Shown here in pieces: positions 33,409 to 41,954 of a stretch of 56,113 bases of DNA. A program made the translations under genes and the position numbers. The notes beneath the pieces were generated by a model. That model saw only the letters and a program-made list of their open reading frames with translations. It was not told the origin of the DNA and did no database searches. The stretch comes from Treponema sp. Lineage in GTDB: Bacteria; Spirochaetota; Spirochaetia; Treponematales; Treponemataceae. Numbering within the stretch: position 1 is the first letter of the stretch; the number at the start of each line of letters is the position of its first letter. Location: the NCBI GenBank assembly GCA_016288205.1, contig JAEEYO010000053.1, positions 1-56,113 of the forward strand. The letters run 5' to 3'.

Positions 33409-34557
33409 TTACTCCACGACTTCTCCAAGGTCGTCATCTTCCTCAACGTACTCACCTGTGGAAGACGGGGAAACTGGCGCGGGCAATTTTTCTTCCTCGC
33501 TTTTTTCGTAGGCAATCTCCGTGGACTGAGGTGCGGCAACTTCCTCGGTTTTGGCAAGGGTCGGCTCCTCCTCAACTACAGGCTCCTCAACAGGGGCCGG
33601 GGCTGTCTCAAAGGCAATCTTCTGGTCGCGGGATTTGTCAATTCCCTTTTTGGTCTTCCATGCGTCAATGAATTCCATCATGTACTGCTGCACGTCACAG
33701 AACCATTTGTTCTGGAAAAGACAGGCATCCGTACCGATGTAGCGGAAATGCCAGCACTCCCACATGAAGCCGGTCACGTCCTCATATCCCTTGGGGAAAG
33801 AAAGGGACCAGCCGTATTCCTCGGAATGTTCGTTGAGCCAGATTCCCATCTTTGTCTCGGCAAACGCGTCGTCAATGGTTCCAAAGTCAATCGCGGTTCC
33901 GAGCTGATGCTGGCTTGTACCTGGGCGGGCCGAATATCTGTCAGCCATAGCCTCTCCGTCCTGTCTCACGTAGCGGTTAAAAAGATTCGTCTGGTACTCG
34001 TATGAGCGGTATGTGGAGGAGACCATCAGAGTGATTCCGTCGTCCTTTGCTCCGAGCGCCATCTTTTTCAATGCCTCGTAAACATCCGGGCGAAGGGAAA
34101 GATCGTTGCGGCTCACGTTCCAATAGTTGTTTTTTCTTACCGGCTTGAGTCCCTTGGGTTCGTAATCTTTTCCGACCTTGTGTTTTTTGTCAATCAGATA
34201 GTAAAGGCTCAGGTCATCCTTCGGGAAGGATTTTTCGGCTTCAAGGACTTGGTTCAAGTCAAAAAGGAACTCGTCCATCTGCGCATCCTCAATCTGGATG
34301 TCACCCTTGAAACGGTCGCTCATGGAATCAAGGACCTCGCGGAGAAGCTGGTGCTCAGGATTCAGTGCTACGGGTTTTGCTGTTTCGGATTCTTTTTCAG
34401 GCGCACTCACTTCTTTCTGTGAGCTGGAGGAGTCCGCAACCACTGTGGTATTCGGCACAGGCTCCCCCTTGTTTTCGTAGCTGGCATGACTCTTACCGCA
34501 AGACACGAACGCTGCGGCAAGGAACACAAAAGCGATAGATGAAATCTTATGAGACAT
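33409..34557 (-). CDS. M15 (VanY/LAS) peptidase lipoprotein
   Basis: A 382-aa protein with a lipoprotein signal (MSHKISSIAFVFLAAAFVSC, lipobox FVSC), a polar linker, and an M15B D,D-/L,D-carboxypeptidase domain with the zinc motifs SQHQLGTAIDFG (S-x-H-x-x-G-x-A-x-D) and ECWHFRY (E-x-W-H), plus SSTYRSYEYQTNLF. It would trim peptidoglycan side chains. The last about 90 residues are an acidic Pro/Glu-rich tail. I start at ATG 34557, with GAGG six bases upstream; it overlaps the STAS gene by 11 nt. Its place at the end of a PP2C/STAS operon suggests that the wall enzyme and the switch are co-regulated. Confidence 0.85.
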   Translation of the reverse strand: MSHKISSIAFVFLAAAFVSCGKSHASYENKGEPVPNTTVVADSSSSQKEVSAPEKESETAKPVALNPEHQLLREVLDSMSDRFKGDIQIEDAQMDEFLFDLNQVLEAEKSFPKDDLSLYYLIDKKHKVGKDYEPKGLKPVRKNNYWNVSRNDLSLRPDVYEALKKMALGAKDDGITLMVSSTYRSYEYQTNLFNRYVRQDGEAMADRYSARPGTSQHQLGTAIDFGTIDDAFAETKMGIWLNEHSEEYGWSLSFPKGYEDVTGFMWECWHFRYIGTDACLFQNKWFCDVQQYMMEFIDAWKTKKGIDKSRDQKIAFETAPAPVEEPVVEEEPTLAKTEEVAAPQSTEIAYEKSEEEKLPAPVSPSSTGEYVEEDDDLGEVVE

Positions 34558-34882
34558 CGGAAACCTCGGTAACGGCATGGATTATATTGAAAGTATCAAG
34601 GAATCCAGTACGCTCCAAGGCATGCCTAGCCGCTTCCGAAGGGTTCATAATAAACAGCGTGGTGCCGTTTTCCTCACCGTCATTGTAGCCGGCCAAAATT
34701 ACTCCTACACCGGCAGAATCGATCGAAATCACCTGGGACATGTCCAGTACAATGTTGGATTCCAGAATATAAGAATACACTTTTTCCTGAAATTCTGCAA
34801 TAGTGTACGCGTTGATTGCCCCGGTCAATTCAAGAAGTTTATAGTTCGCGCCGACCTTTTCGGTAATTGTAAGCTGTAACAT
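34547..34882 (-). CDS. STAS-domain anti-sigma factor antagonist
   Basis: A 111-aa STAS protein of the SpoIIAA/RsbV type. The phosphorylatable serine is in SIDSAGVGVILA, the conserved D-S-x-G-x-G site at the start of helix 2. In known partner-switching systems a kinase phosphorylates this serine and a SpoIIE/RsbU phosphatase removes it; the unphosphorylated form captures the anti-sigma factor. Two PP2C genes lie directly upstream (12-nt gap), but no RsbW-like kinase is in this window. GGGAGG precedes ATG 34882. Confidence 0.9.
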   Translation of the reverse strand: MLQLTITEKVGANYKLLELTGAINAYTIAEFQEKVYSYILESNIVLDMSQVISIDSAGVGVILAGYNDGEENGTTLFIMNPSEAARHALERTGFLDTFNIIHAVTEVSDVS

Positions 34883-34894
34883 CAGTTTCCTCCC

Positions 34895-37090
34895 TTATGA
34901 TTCGCTTTTCTGAGCCGCACCCGCGCCCTTGTATTTAAGAATCAGGACAGTAACGTCGTCTTCAAGAGCACGTGATGAGAACTGAACCAAGTTTTCGTAT
35001 GTAAACTGCGCCATCTTATCAGCCGGGAAAGATGAGTTCTCAAGCATCTGTGACTGGACCCTTGTTTTTCCGAAGGTCTCACCCCTAAGCGAGCGGGCCT
35101 CAATCAGTCCGTCGGTACAGGCAAGCACGATGTCGTTTGCGGAAAGCTTCACCTTCTTTACCCTGATCAGATTGCTAATATCCTTCGCGAATCCAAGGAC
35201 GTGGCCCTCACCCTGAATCTCAATGACATTGTTGTAGATGCTGTTGTACATGAACAGAGCCGGAGAGCCGCAGTTGATGTAGTACATTGTGTCGGTTGAA
35301 AAATCAATGAGTCCGAAAGTACCGGCGAAGAAAGTTCCCTTCGGCAAGCTTGTGCGGATGAAGTAGTTGATTTTCTGAACCAGCAGCTTGAAGTCAGGAG
35401 TTTCGGCAAGGTCGGTTCGGATAATCGACTTCAAAATGACCATGCCCATGGACGCGGCAATACCCTTTCCGTTAAGGGCTCCGATTACGAACATGTGCCT
35501 GTGGTCGTTCAGGCGGATAAGGTCGATGAACTCTCCACCGATGTTGTGGGCCGGAACCATGCGATAACCGCAGTCAATCTTGGGATTGGTGATGTAGTCC
35601 ATGTTCTCCTGGATTGAAGTAATGATCTGGCTGGACATGCGGATTTCCCTGTTGACCGTACCGACGACGGACTCGTTCATGATGTTCTTCATATAATAGC
35701 CCACGACGAAGAAGTTCGAGTAGAGCTTGGTGAAGACACTGTAGTCATAAGGAGTGAAGGTGTTGCCACTTGATTTCGGTCCCAGGAAGATGATTCCGAC
35801 AATGCGGCGTCCCTCATTCAGCATGATGAATGCATCTGACTTTGTGCTGTCCAAAAGCTCAAGGACCTCTGCGCGCACGGACTGAATGCTGTAGTCCTTT
35901 TCTGCGAATTTGCGGAAAACCACGGGATGCTTCAAGTTCAGAAGGACATCGAAAGCCTTGTTGTCAGCAGGTATGGCGATTTTCTCATCACCCTCATTGT
36001 CGAAGATGGACTCAAGGAATCCTGTTCCCGCGTCAATCACCATTCTGTACGAGGTCGTGTCAACGTATTTTTTGAAAGTGCTTACCAGAGCCTTGTTGAT
36101 GTTCTCGGGTTCGTCGGTAAAATCAATGCTCGTAATGCTTTCCTCAAACGCATCTCCATAGCGGCTGTCTCGCATGATGTCCAGCTTGGTAAAATACCGC
36201 CCCGTAAACACCCATCCTGTAACAACGCCGCCGGTCAAAATCACGAAAAGGATGTAGAAAATCACAGAGTTTCCAAGAAGCTCGTGCAGGCCAAGGAAGA
36301 TAAGTCCCTCAACAAGAGCCGGCACAAAATAGATTACGAGACAACGGATAAAGGTTCTTAACGCAAGGGATTTTCCCCACACCTCGCTGTTTGTTGAAAT
36401 CCTTGAGGCAAGCAGGAGGCTCGGAAGCATGGTCGCAAGAATGAGAGTTCCGATGAGCGGCTGGTAAAGTTTCGCGACTATAAAAACGCCATAGCACAGC
36501 CATGAGGAGAAAACGGCCAGACAGAGCATGAGAAGATTCTGATGCAGGAGCCTTGACTTTGTGTTTTCCGCGCGGACAAGAACCATCAGCGAGCAGAAGA
36601 ACGGAATGATAACAATGAAGAAGACGCAGTAGAACGAGAACAAGGTCATGGGGAACATTCCAAACAGAGCCTTGTCAAAAACCGTCTTTGAGGCAATCGT
36701 ATAAGAGAACTTGCTCATGCTGACACCGCTTATGAAACCGGAGACAAAGAACACGGCAATCAGGGCAGCGATGTTGAGAATCCACCTGAACACGGCAAGG
36801 AACCTGGGCTTTTTTTCCACGTTGAAAGTAAGGATGAAATCACAGTAGGAAACCGAGTACCATGCAAGGAGCGTATAAGTTATCCTCGTCAAAAGCTTGC
36901 AAAGAGGCCTTGGCGCACCAAACTGTATGGAAATAAGCGAAACAGCGTTGATTATGAACATGGCGGCAAGGAAGAGCGTCAGGTTCGTAAGAGTATTTCC
37001 CTCGTAAGAGTTTTTACGTACGGAATCGACAGAAAAAGAAAATCCGATAAGCGCGGCACCAATCGCAGCATTCAGTATTATAAAAATCAT
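34895..37090 (-). CDS. Membrane protein with GAF-like and SpoIIE/PP2C-like domain, possibly inactive
   Basis: A 731-aa protein with about nine membrane segments in the first 310 residues, a GAF-like region (about 330-470) and a C-terminal SpoIIE-type PP2C domain (about 500-720). The PP2C metal motifs are altered: GGEFID where GGDYYD is usual, and IGALNGKGIAASM where GDVSGKG is usual, so the aspartate normally donated by GD-V is missing. ACTDGLIEA and EDDVTVLIL are intact. It may be a pseudo-phosphatase or have changed metal use. ATG 37090 has GGAGG and lies 3 nt after the preceding gene. Confidence 0.82.
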   Translation of the reverse strand: MIFIILNAAIGAALIGFSFSVDSVRKNSYEGNTLTNLTLFLAAMFIINAVSLISIQFGAPRPLCKLLTRITYTLLAWYSVSYCDFILTFNVEKKPRFLAVFRWILNIAALIAVFFVSGFISGVSMSKFSYTIASKTVFDKALFGMFPMTLFSFYCVFFIVIIPFFCSLMVLVRAENTKSRLLHQNLLMLCLAVFSSWLCYGVFIVAKLYQPLIGTLILATMLPSLLLASRISTNSEVWGKSLALRTFIRCLVIYFVPALVEGLIFLGLHELLGNSVIFYILFVILTGGVVTGWVFTGRYFTKLDIMRDSRYGDAFEESITSIDFTDEPENINKALVSTFKKYVDTTSYRMVIDAGTGFLESIFDNEGDEKIAIPADNKAFDVLLNLKHPVVFRKFAEKDYSIQSVRAEVLELLDSTKSDAFIMLNEGRRIVGIIFLGPKSSGNTFTPYDYSVFTKLYSNFFVVGYYMKNIMNESVVGTVNREIRMSSQIITSIQENMDYITNPKIDCGYRMVPAHNIGGEFIDLIRLNDHRHMFVIGALNGKGIAASMGMVILKSIIRTDLAETPDFKLLVQKINYFIRTSLPKGTFFAGTFGLIDFSTDTMYYINCGSPALFMYNSIYNNVIEIQGEGHVLGFAKDISNLIRVKKVKLSANDIVLACTDGLIEARSLRGETFGKTRVQSQMLENSSFPADKMAQFTYENLVQFSSRALEDDVTVLILKYKGAGAAQKSES

Positions 37091-37093
37091 AGC

Positions 37094-38494
37094 TTATCCC
37101 TCCACCTTTGCGACCATCATGGTCAAGTCGTCCCTAAGTTTTTTGCCACCGTTGTATGAGAAAACAAGCTCAACCACATCGTCAATGAATTCCTGCGGTC
37201 CCTTGGCGGCACTTCTCTTTATGGTATCTTCGTAAAGCTTAGTATTTCCAAGCTCCTCTCCGCTCTCGTCCATAACCTCGGAAACACCGTCCGATGCCAT
37301 GAGGATTACGTCACCGCGGAAAAGCCTCTGTTCGGCAACAGTCACGTCATCCAGCTCAATGATTCCGACGAGCGAGCAGTTTGAGGTCAGCGGCTTGATT
37401 TTATACCCGTCGGGCGAGCGTGAGATAATCAGCGGGTCGGACATGGATGCGTTCACGTAGCGTATGGTCATGTTCGCTGTGTCCACAATGCCGAGGAAAA
37501 GAACCGTATACTTGTCCTGGAGCTTCATTCCCTTGATAGCCTTGTCAACCGAGCGGATCATGTTCGGCAAATCTTCCTTGTTGTCAAGGATTTTTACGGT
37601 GTTCATCACGAGACCCATGACCAAAGCGGCTGCAAGTCCCTTTCCGGACACGTCTCCAAGCATGAGCAGGGTTTTAGTCCTTGAGATGGGAAGCACGGAA
37701 TAATAGTCTCCCGAAACATTTACGAGAGGCCGGTAATACGCTGCGACCGAAAGTTTTTCAATCGTGGGCATGACGGGCGGAAGGAAGGAGCGCTGTGTGT
37801 CGGCAAGCTGGTTCCATTCTGATGAAAGCTCGGAAATTTCGGCAAGATCGTCAATGGTGCGTGCGCGTCTGAAAAATCTCGTGAACTCCCTGTAAAGAGG
37901 CTCATAAAGGAACGGATCAAAAAGCTTGGTATAACGGCAGAAAACATAGAAATGCCAGTGGTCATAGACGAAGAAAAATCCACGGGCAGTCTTTTCACCC
38001 GAAACGATTCCGAAATTGTCGCCAAGGAAGTGGCATCCCTCAGGCCATGAGTCGGGGAAATTCTGTCCGAGGACCCTCAGGACTTCCTTTTTGCAGGTGA
38101 GTTTGTCGGGACTATTATATAGAACAAAATCTTTCTGCTTGTCAATGAAAAGAACCGAGCAGTCTCCCTTTTCCTCAAGCACGGTTCCAATAATCTCATA
38201 GAAATCGTCCAGAGAGTAACAAAAACGCAACTTGTCCATAAAGTCGGAGATTATGGAATTCTCCCCGCTGAAAAAGGTCTTTTTCCGGATATGGTCCACC
38301 AAAAGAAAACTGAGCTTGTGGAAAACCAGCGAAATCACAAGGAAGAGAACGAACACAACCCCCCAAATGAAAAACCGCCGTCCTTTTGTATAGGCGATAT
38401 TTTCAGGAATTATACCGCATACCAAAATGACCAAGACAGTAACTATCAGTACATTTGTGACCATCATTACAATGTGACGCTTTTGCTTGAACAT
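37094..38494 (-). CDS. Membrane-bound SpoIIE/RsbU-type PP2C phosphatase
   Basis: A serine phosphatase with two N-terminal membrane segments (about 8-30 and 45-70 of the chosen form), a sensor-like middle region, and a C-terminal SpoIIE domain with intact metal motifs: VSGDYYSVL, MLGDVSGKGLAAALVMG, MASDGVSEVMD and RDDLTMMVA. It is the probable active phosphatase for the STAS protein two genes on. I chose ATG 38494 because GAGG lies five bases upstream; ATG 38560 in the same frame would add 22 plausible residues (SFYGDFRIVLSSAG..) and is close to the predicted transcription start at about 38583, but has no ribosome-binding site. Both are possible. Confidence 0.88.
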   Translation of the reverse strand: MFKQKRHIVMMVTNVLIVTVLVILVCGIIPENIAYTKGRRFFIWGVVFVLFLVISLVFHKLSFLLVDHIRKKTFFSGENSIISDFMDKLRFCYSLDDFYEIIGTVLEEKGDCSVLFIDKQKDFVLYNSPDKLTCKKEVLRVLGQNFPDSWPEGCHFLGDNFGIVSGEKTARGFFFVYDHWHFYVFCRYTKLFDPFLYEPLYREFTRFFRRARTIDDLAEISELSSEWNQLADTQRSFLPPVMPTIEKLSVAAYYRPLVNVSGDYYSVLPISRTKTLLMLGDVSGKGLAAALVMGLVMNTVKILDNKEDLPNMIRSVDKAIKGMKLQDKYTVLFLGIVDTANMTIRYVNASMSDPLIISRSPDGYKIKPLTSNCSLVGIIELDDVTVAEQRLFRGDVILMASDGVSEVMDESGEELGNTKLYEDTIKRSAAKGPQEFIDDVVELVFSYNGGKKLRDDLTMMVAKVEG

Positions 38495-38570
38495 ACGCAC
38501 CTCTTCCACTGATATTCCCGCAGACGACAGGACAATACGAAAATCTCCATAAAAACTCATTTTTGAGACT

Positions 38571-38598
38571 TTTTAGAGATTTCTATAATATTATACCA
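38571..38598 (-). promoter_or_regulatory. Promoter of the PP2C/STAS operon with GAAATCTCTAAAA element (copy 2)
   Basis: On the minus strand TGG-TATAAT (38598-38590) is an extended -10. Four bases on, TAGAAATCTCTAAAA (38585-38571) covers the likely start site. The lepB promoter at 47156-47185 has the same order of elements with a 5-base gap. The core TAGA-nnnn-TCTA is an inverted repeat. Confidence 0.5.
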
Positions 38599-38644
38599 CA
38601 TTATCGGCAGAATGGAAGAGGAATTTTAGAAATTAGCATCGCGC

Positions 38645-38689
38645 GGATTAAACCTGCCCGAAAAGCCAAGTTTCAGAACAGGTTAATCC
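38645..38689 (-). other. Long hairpin after the cyclase gene
   Basis: GGATTA-A-ACCTG (38645-38656) pairs with CAGGT-TAATCC (38679-38689), an 11-bp stem with one bulged base and a 22-nt loop, starting 9 nt beyond the cyclase stop. No T-run follows on the minus strand. It may protect the 3' end or act as an inefficient terminator. Confidence 0.4.
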
Positions 38690-38697
38690 TCACTTCC

Positions 38698-41600
38698 CTA
38701 TCTCACGCCCAGAATTTCGCCCAGATCAAGGAAATAGGTCTTCATGAGTCCCTTGCCCTTCACTTCTATCTCCTCGGGCTCACCGTAATGGAAGATGTCC
38801 CGCGTCATCTCGTAAACATGGTCGGTAACGTGGATTTTTCCAGCCTTACCGGTAGATTCCATGCGGCTCGCGACGTTGACCGTATCTCCCCAGATGTCGT
38901 AGATAAACTTGGTCTTTCCGATTACTCCCGCCACAAGGTTTCCTGAGTTGATTCCTATTCGCATCTGAAGCTCAATGGCGGAAGTCTTGTTGAAGTCGCT
39001 CATCTCCTGGTACATACGCGCGGCAAGGCGGATCATGCGCTCGGCACAGGTTGGATCCACGGTTTCGCTGAGTCCCGCCGCCACCATGTATGCGTCTCCG
39101 ATCGTCTTGATTTTTTCCACGCCGTATTCGTTAAGCACACCGTCAAAGCGGCAGAAAATCCGGTTGAGCATACGGACAATCTCGCGGGCGTTAAATCCTG
39201 ACGAAAGACGCGTGAAGCCGACCAAATCTGCAAAAAGCACGCTTACCTCGGGATACTGCTTTGCTATAATCTCATTCGGCTTGTCCGTAAGTTCCTGTGC
39301 GATGGATCTTGGAAGGATGTTCAAAAGCAGCTTCTCGGATTTTTGGTTCGCTTCCTCAAGAAGTGCGTTGGAGCTCGCAAGTGCCTCGGCCTGTCTCTGA
39401 AGCTCAATCGTCTGCTCCTTAAGCTCCTTGGTCTGCTCCGCCACCTCATGCTCAAGCTTTCTCTGGTAGCGTTTCATCTGTCTGTACCGGCTCAGAATGA
39501 TAAGCACGACGGTTCCAATCACGATGAGTCCGATAATCATCCAGAACCACCACAGCTGCCAGATATAGGGCTGCTTCACAATCACAATCTCGTCGGAGAA
39601 TTCGCTCTGAACCTCGTCCTCGTTTTCGGTCTGCACCTTGAATATGTACGTGCCGGGCTTCAGGTTCGTGTAGGAAACCGTGCGCTCATGGCTCCAGGAT
39701 GAAAAATCAGTGTCAAAGCCGGAAAGCATGTAGCGGAAGAGCATCTGATCGGATGAAATATAGCTCAGCCCCGTAAATTTGATGCTGATACGCGATATCT
39801 CAGGAGCAATAAACACCTTGCCCGCCCTGGGATCAACCTTTTCGGAGCCGACCATAATTGAGTCTATGGCAACCTCCGGCTTGGTGGAATTCTTTATTTT
39901 CAGCGGATTGTAAATCGTAAATCCGTCTACCATCGTGAACCAGATCCGGCCCTGGGAGTCCTCCATTGAAAGAGCCGTGGACGTGACTCCCTTCGACTGT
40001 ATTCCGTCCGAATTTCCGTAAAACTTCGACGTAATATAGTTCGCCTCTCCGTTCATGATTTTAAGCAGGTCTGTGAGCTTTACCGCACCGATTCCCCTGT
40101 TCGAAAGATACCAAACCGTACCCGTATAGTCAGGAATCATCTGGAAAACGGCATCCGTTCCAAGTCCGTTTATAAAACTCGCCGAAACAAATTTACCGTC
40201 CCTGATGCAGGTAACTCCGGAACCTGTGGAGACCCAAATCTCGCCCGGACCGTTCATCTCGGAGATTTTGAAAATGACATTGCCGGAAAGACCGTCTGAC
40301 GTAGTGTAGCACTTGTCCACCTTGCCGCCCTTCAGCGTAAACACACCGCCGCCATCGGTTCCACCCCAGATTACGCCATTGGAATCCTCATAAAGGCACA
40401 TGATGTAGTTGTTCGGCAGCCCCTGGTCGATGGTCATGTTCACAATGTTTCCGTCCGGACTTATTATGCTGAGTCCCTGAGTGGTTCCGACATAAAGCTT
40501 TCCGTCCTTTGTCTCAATGCACACGCGGACCTTGTTGCCCACAAGACCATTTTCCTCAGTCCATGAGATGATTCCCTTGTCGCTCATCTTAAGCTGGCCG
40601 ACCACCTCGTAGGCGCTCACCAGAAGTGAACCGTCCGACGCAAATCCCACGTGTCTTATGCGGATGTTCTTGCAAAACCGGGTAAAATCATTTTCCACAA
40701 AAGTCTCGGTCGTCGTGTCATAGCAGTAAAGACCGTCGTCACATCCGAGCCACACATAATTCCTGTCCTTTTCTTCCGCAATCGCATTTACGGAAGTGTT
40801 CATGGACACTGTTTTGAATTTACCGAAACTGAGTTTCTGAAGTCCCGCGCGGTCAGTGCCGAACCAAATATTTCCTTCCTTGTCCTCAAGGATTACGTTC
40901 ACATTGTTGTCCGCGAGTCCCAGAGACGTATCGTAATACGCGAGCTTTCCGTCATGCAGGATTGTGACTCCGTAATCAAGGGAAAACCAGATGTTGCCCT
41001 TCATGTCCTGATAGATGCTGTTCACGAGGGTTCCACGCAGCTTCTCATGGCCCACGTCATAGAAAATCTCGTCCACCCCGCGCACACAGATCGCATAGTG
41101 CGGTGCGAGTCCGTACCAGAAATTTCCCTCCGAATCCTGGGTCACATAGGTAATCTCAACATTTTTCCTCGTGTTGAATCCCTGGAAGCGTCTTATACGA
41201 TCATTTGAAAAAACGTAGGTTCCGCTCTCCTTGTCCGAGACGATCCACATGCGTCCTGCCGTGTCGCAATAAAGCTGCCTGACAATAAGGTTCTCGTCGT
41301 CATAGTCAGAAAGCCCGACGGGTCTGTAAACGCTGTCATCCGTAGCAACGCACGCCACTCCGGCAGCCGTACCAACCCAGACAACACCGGTCGAATCCTC
41401 ATTTATGGCCCTGATTGAGCTGTTCGGGATTCCGTTTTCCAAAGTGAACGAGCTAACGGTTCCGTCCGTATTGATTCTTACAAGTCCCTCATCGTTGGAG
41501 CCCACCCAGATGCGTCCCTTTTTGTCCTCAAAAACAGCCCTCGCAGAGACAAAATTGTACTTGGGGTCATAGTTCCTGTTCAAATTCACGAATTCCATTC

Positions 41601-41844
41601 CGTCAAAGCGGCAGAGTCCGGTGTAGGTTCCGAAATAAATATATCCGCTCTTGCTCTGAATCAAATCGGTGATCGTGTTTCCCGGCACTCCGTCATTTAC
41701 AGTCCAAATCCGCGATACATAATCCCCCAGAAAGATTTTGGACGAAATAAGCCTGTTGTCGGAAGGTTCGGCACAAACAAAGCCCGAAAACAAACATGCA
41801 ATGCCGAAAAACAGCGACGCTTTTTTAAGGAATCTACCAACCAT
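38698..41844 (-). CDS. Beta-propeller / Y_Y_Y receptor adenylate cyclase
   Basis: A 1048-aa membrane receptor. After a signal peptide (1-25) come repeated two-component-regulator propeller units (about 30-630; blocks such as GRIWVGSNDEGLVRINTDG and GNIWFGTDRAGLQKL), a Y_Y_Y domain (about 690-750, ending YTFKV-like YIFKVQTENED), one membrane helix (about 755-780), a coiled coil (785-850) and a class III nucleotide cyclase (867-1048). Catalytic residues are present: FADLVGF (metal), EKIKTIGDAY (lysine for adenine, second metal Asp), YDIWGDTVNVASRM (adenine Asp, transition-state Asn and Arg). The Lys/Asp pair points to cAMP, not cGMP. This sensor is normally fused to histidine kinases of polysaccharide-use systems. 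Confidence 0.9.
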   Translation of the reverse strand: MVGRFLKKASLFFGIACLFSGFVCAEPSDNRLISSKIFLGDYVSRIWTVNDGVPGNTITDLIQSKSGYIYFGTYTGLCRFDGMEFVNLNRNYDPKYNFVSARAVFEDKKGRIWVGSNDEGLVRINTDGTVSSFTLENGIPNSSIRAINEDSTGVVWVGTAAGVACVATDDSVYRPVGLSDYDDENLIVRQLYCDTAGRMWIVSDKESGTYVFSNDRIRRFQGFNTRKNVEITYVTQDSEGNFWYGLAPHYAICVRGVDEIFYDVGHEKLRGTLVNSIYQDMKGNIWFSLDYGVTILHDGKLAYYDTSLGLADNNVNVILEDKEGNIWFGTDRAGLQKLSFGKFKTVSMNTSVNAIAEEKDRNYVWLGCDDGLYCYDTTTETFVENDFTRFCKNIRIRHVGFASDGSLLVSAYEVVGQLKMSDKGIISWTEENGLVGNKVRVCIETKDGKLYVGTTQGLSIISPDGNIVNMTIDQGLPNNYIMCLYEDSNGVIWGGTDGGGVFTLKGGKVDKCYTTSDGLSGNVIFKISEMNGPGEIWVSTGSGVTCIRDGKFVSASFINGLGTDAVFQMIPDYTGTVWYLSNRGIGAVKLTDLLKIMNGEANYITSKFYGNSDGIQSKGVTSTALSMEDSQGRIWFTMVDGFTIYNPLKIKNSTKPEVAIDSIMVGSEKVDPRAGKVFIAPEISRISIKFTGLSYISSDQMLFRYMLSGFDTDFSSWSHERTVSYTNLKPGTYIFKVQTENEDEVQSEFSDEIVIVKQPYIWQLWWFWMIIGLIVIGTVVLIILSRYRQMKRYQRKLEHEVAEQTKELKEQTIELQRQAEALASSNALLEEANQKSEKLLLNILPRSIAQELTDKPNEIIAKQYPEVSVLFADLVGFTRLSSGFNAREIVRMLNRIFCRFDGVLNEYGVEKIKTIGDAYMVAAGLSETVDPTCAERMIRLAARMYQEMSDFNKTSAIELQMRIGINSGNLVAGVIGKTKFIYDIWGDTVNVASRMESTGKAGKIHVTDHVYEMTRDIFHYGEPEEIEVKGKGLMKTYFLDLGEILGVR

Positions 41845-41871
41845 ATTTACTCCGTAACAAAATGTAACCTT

Positions 41872-41880
41872 ATTATACCA
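41872..41880 (-). promoter_or_regulatory. Extended -10 promoter of the cyclase gene
   Basis: TGG-TATAAT on the minus strand (41880-41872); the -35 is weak (TTACAA with 18-base spacing). Start near 41865; the short leader holds GGAG five bases before ATG 41844. Confidence 0.5.
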
Positions 41881-41919
41881 TACTTTGTTAATTATTTGTA
41901 AAAATTTACAAGGAAGGTA

Positions 41920-41946
41920 TGTATCAAATCCATTAAAAATGATACA
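41920..41946 (+). promoter_or_regulatory. Operator-like inverted repeat over the promoter of the lipoprotein gene
   Basis: TGTATCA (41920-41926) and TGATACA (41940-41946) are perfect 7-bp inverted arms 20 bp centre to centre. They cover the positions of the -35 and the -10 (TACACT, 41943-41948) of a promoter whose -10 ends six bases before ATG 41955. A dimeric repressor on two successive turns would block RNA polymerase. A separate TTGTAAA-aa-TTTACAA dyad (41896-41911) lies between this and the cyclase promoter. Confidence 0.5.
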
Positions 41947-41954
41947 CTAGTATT

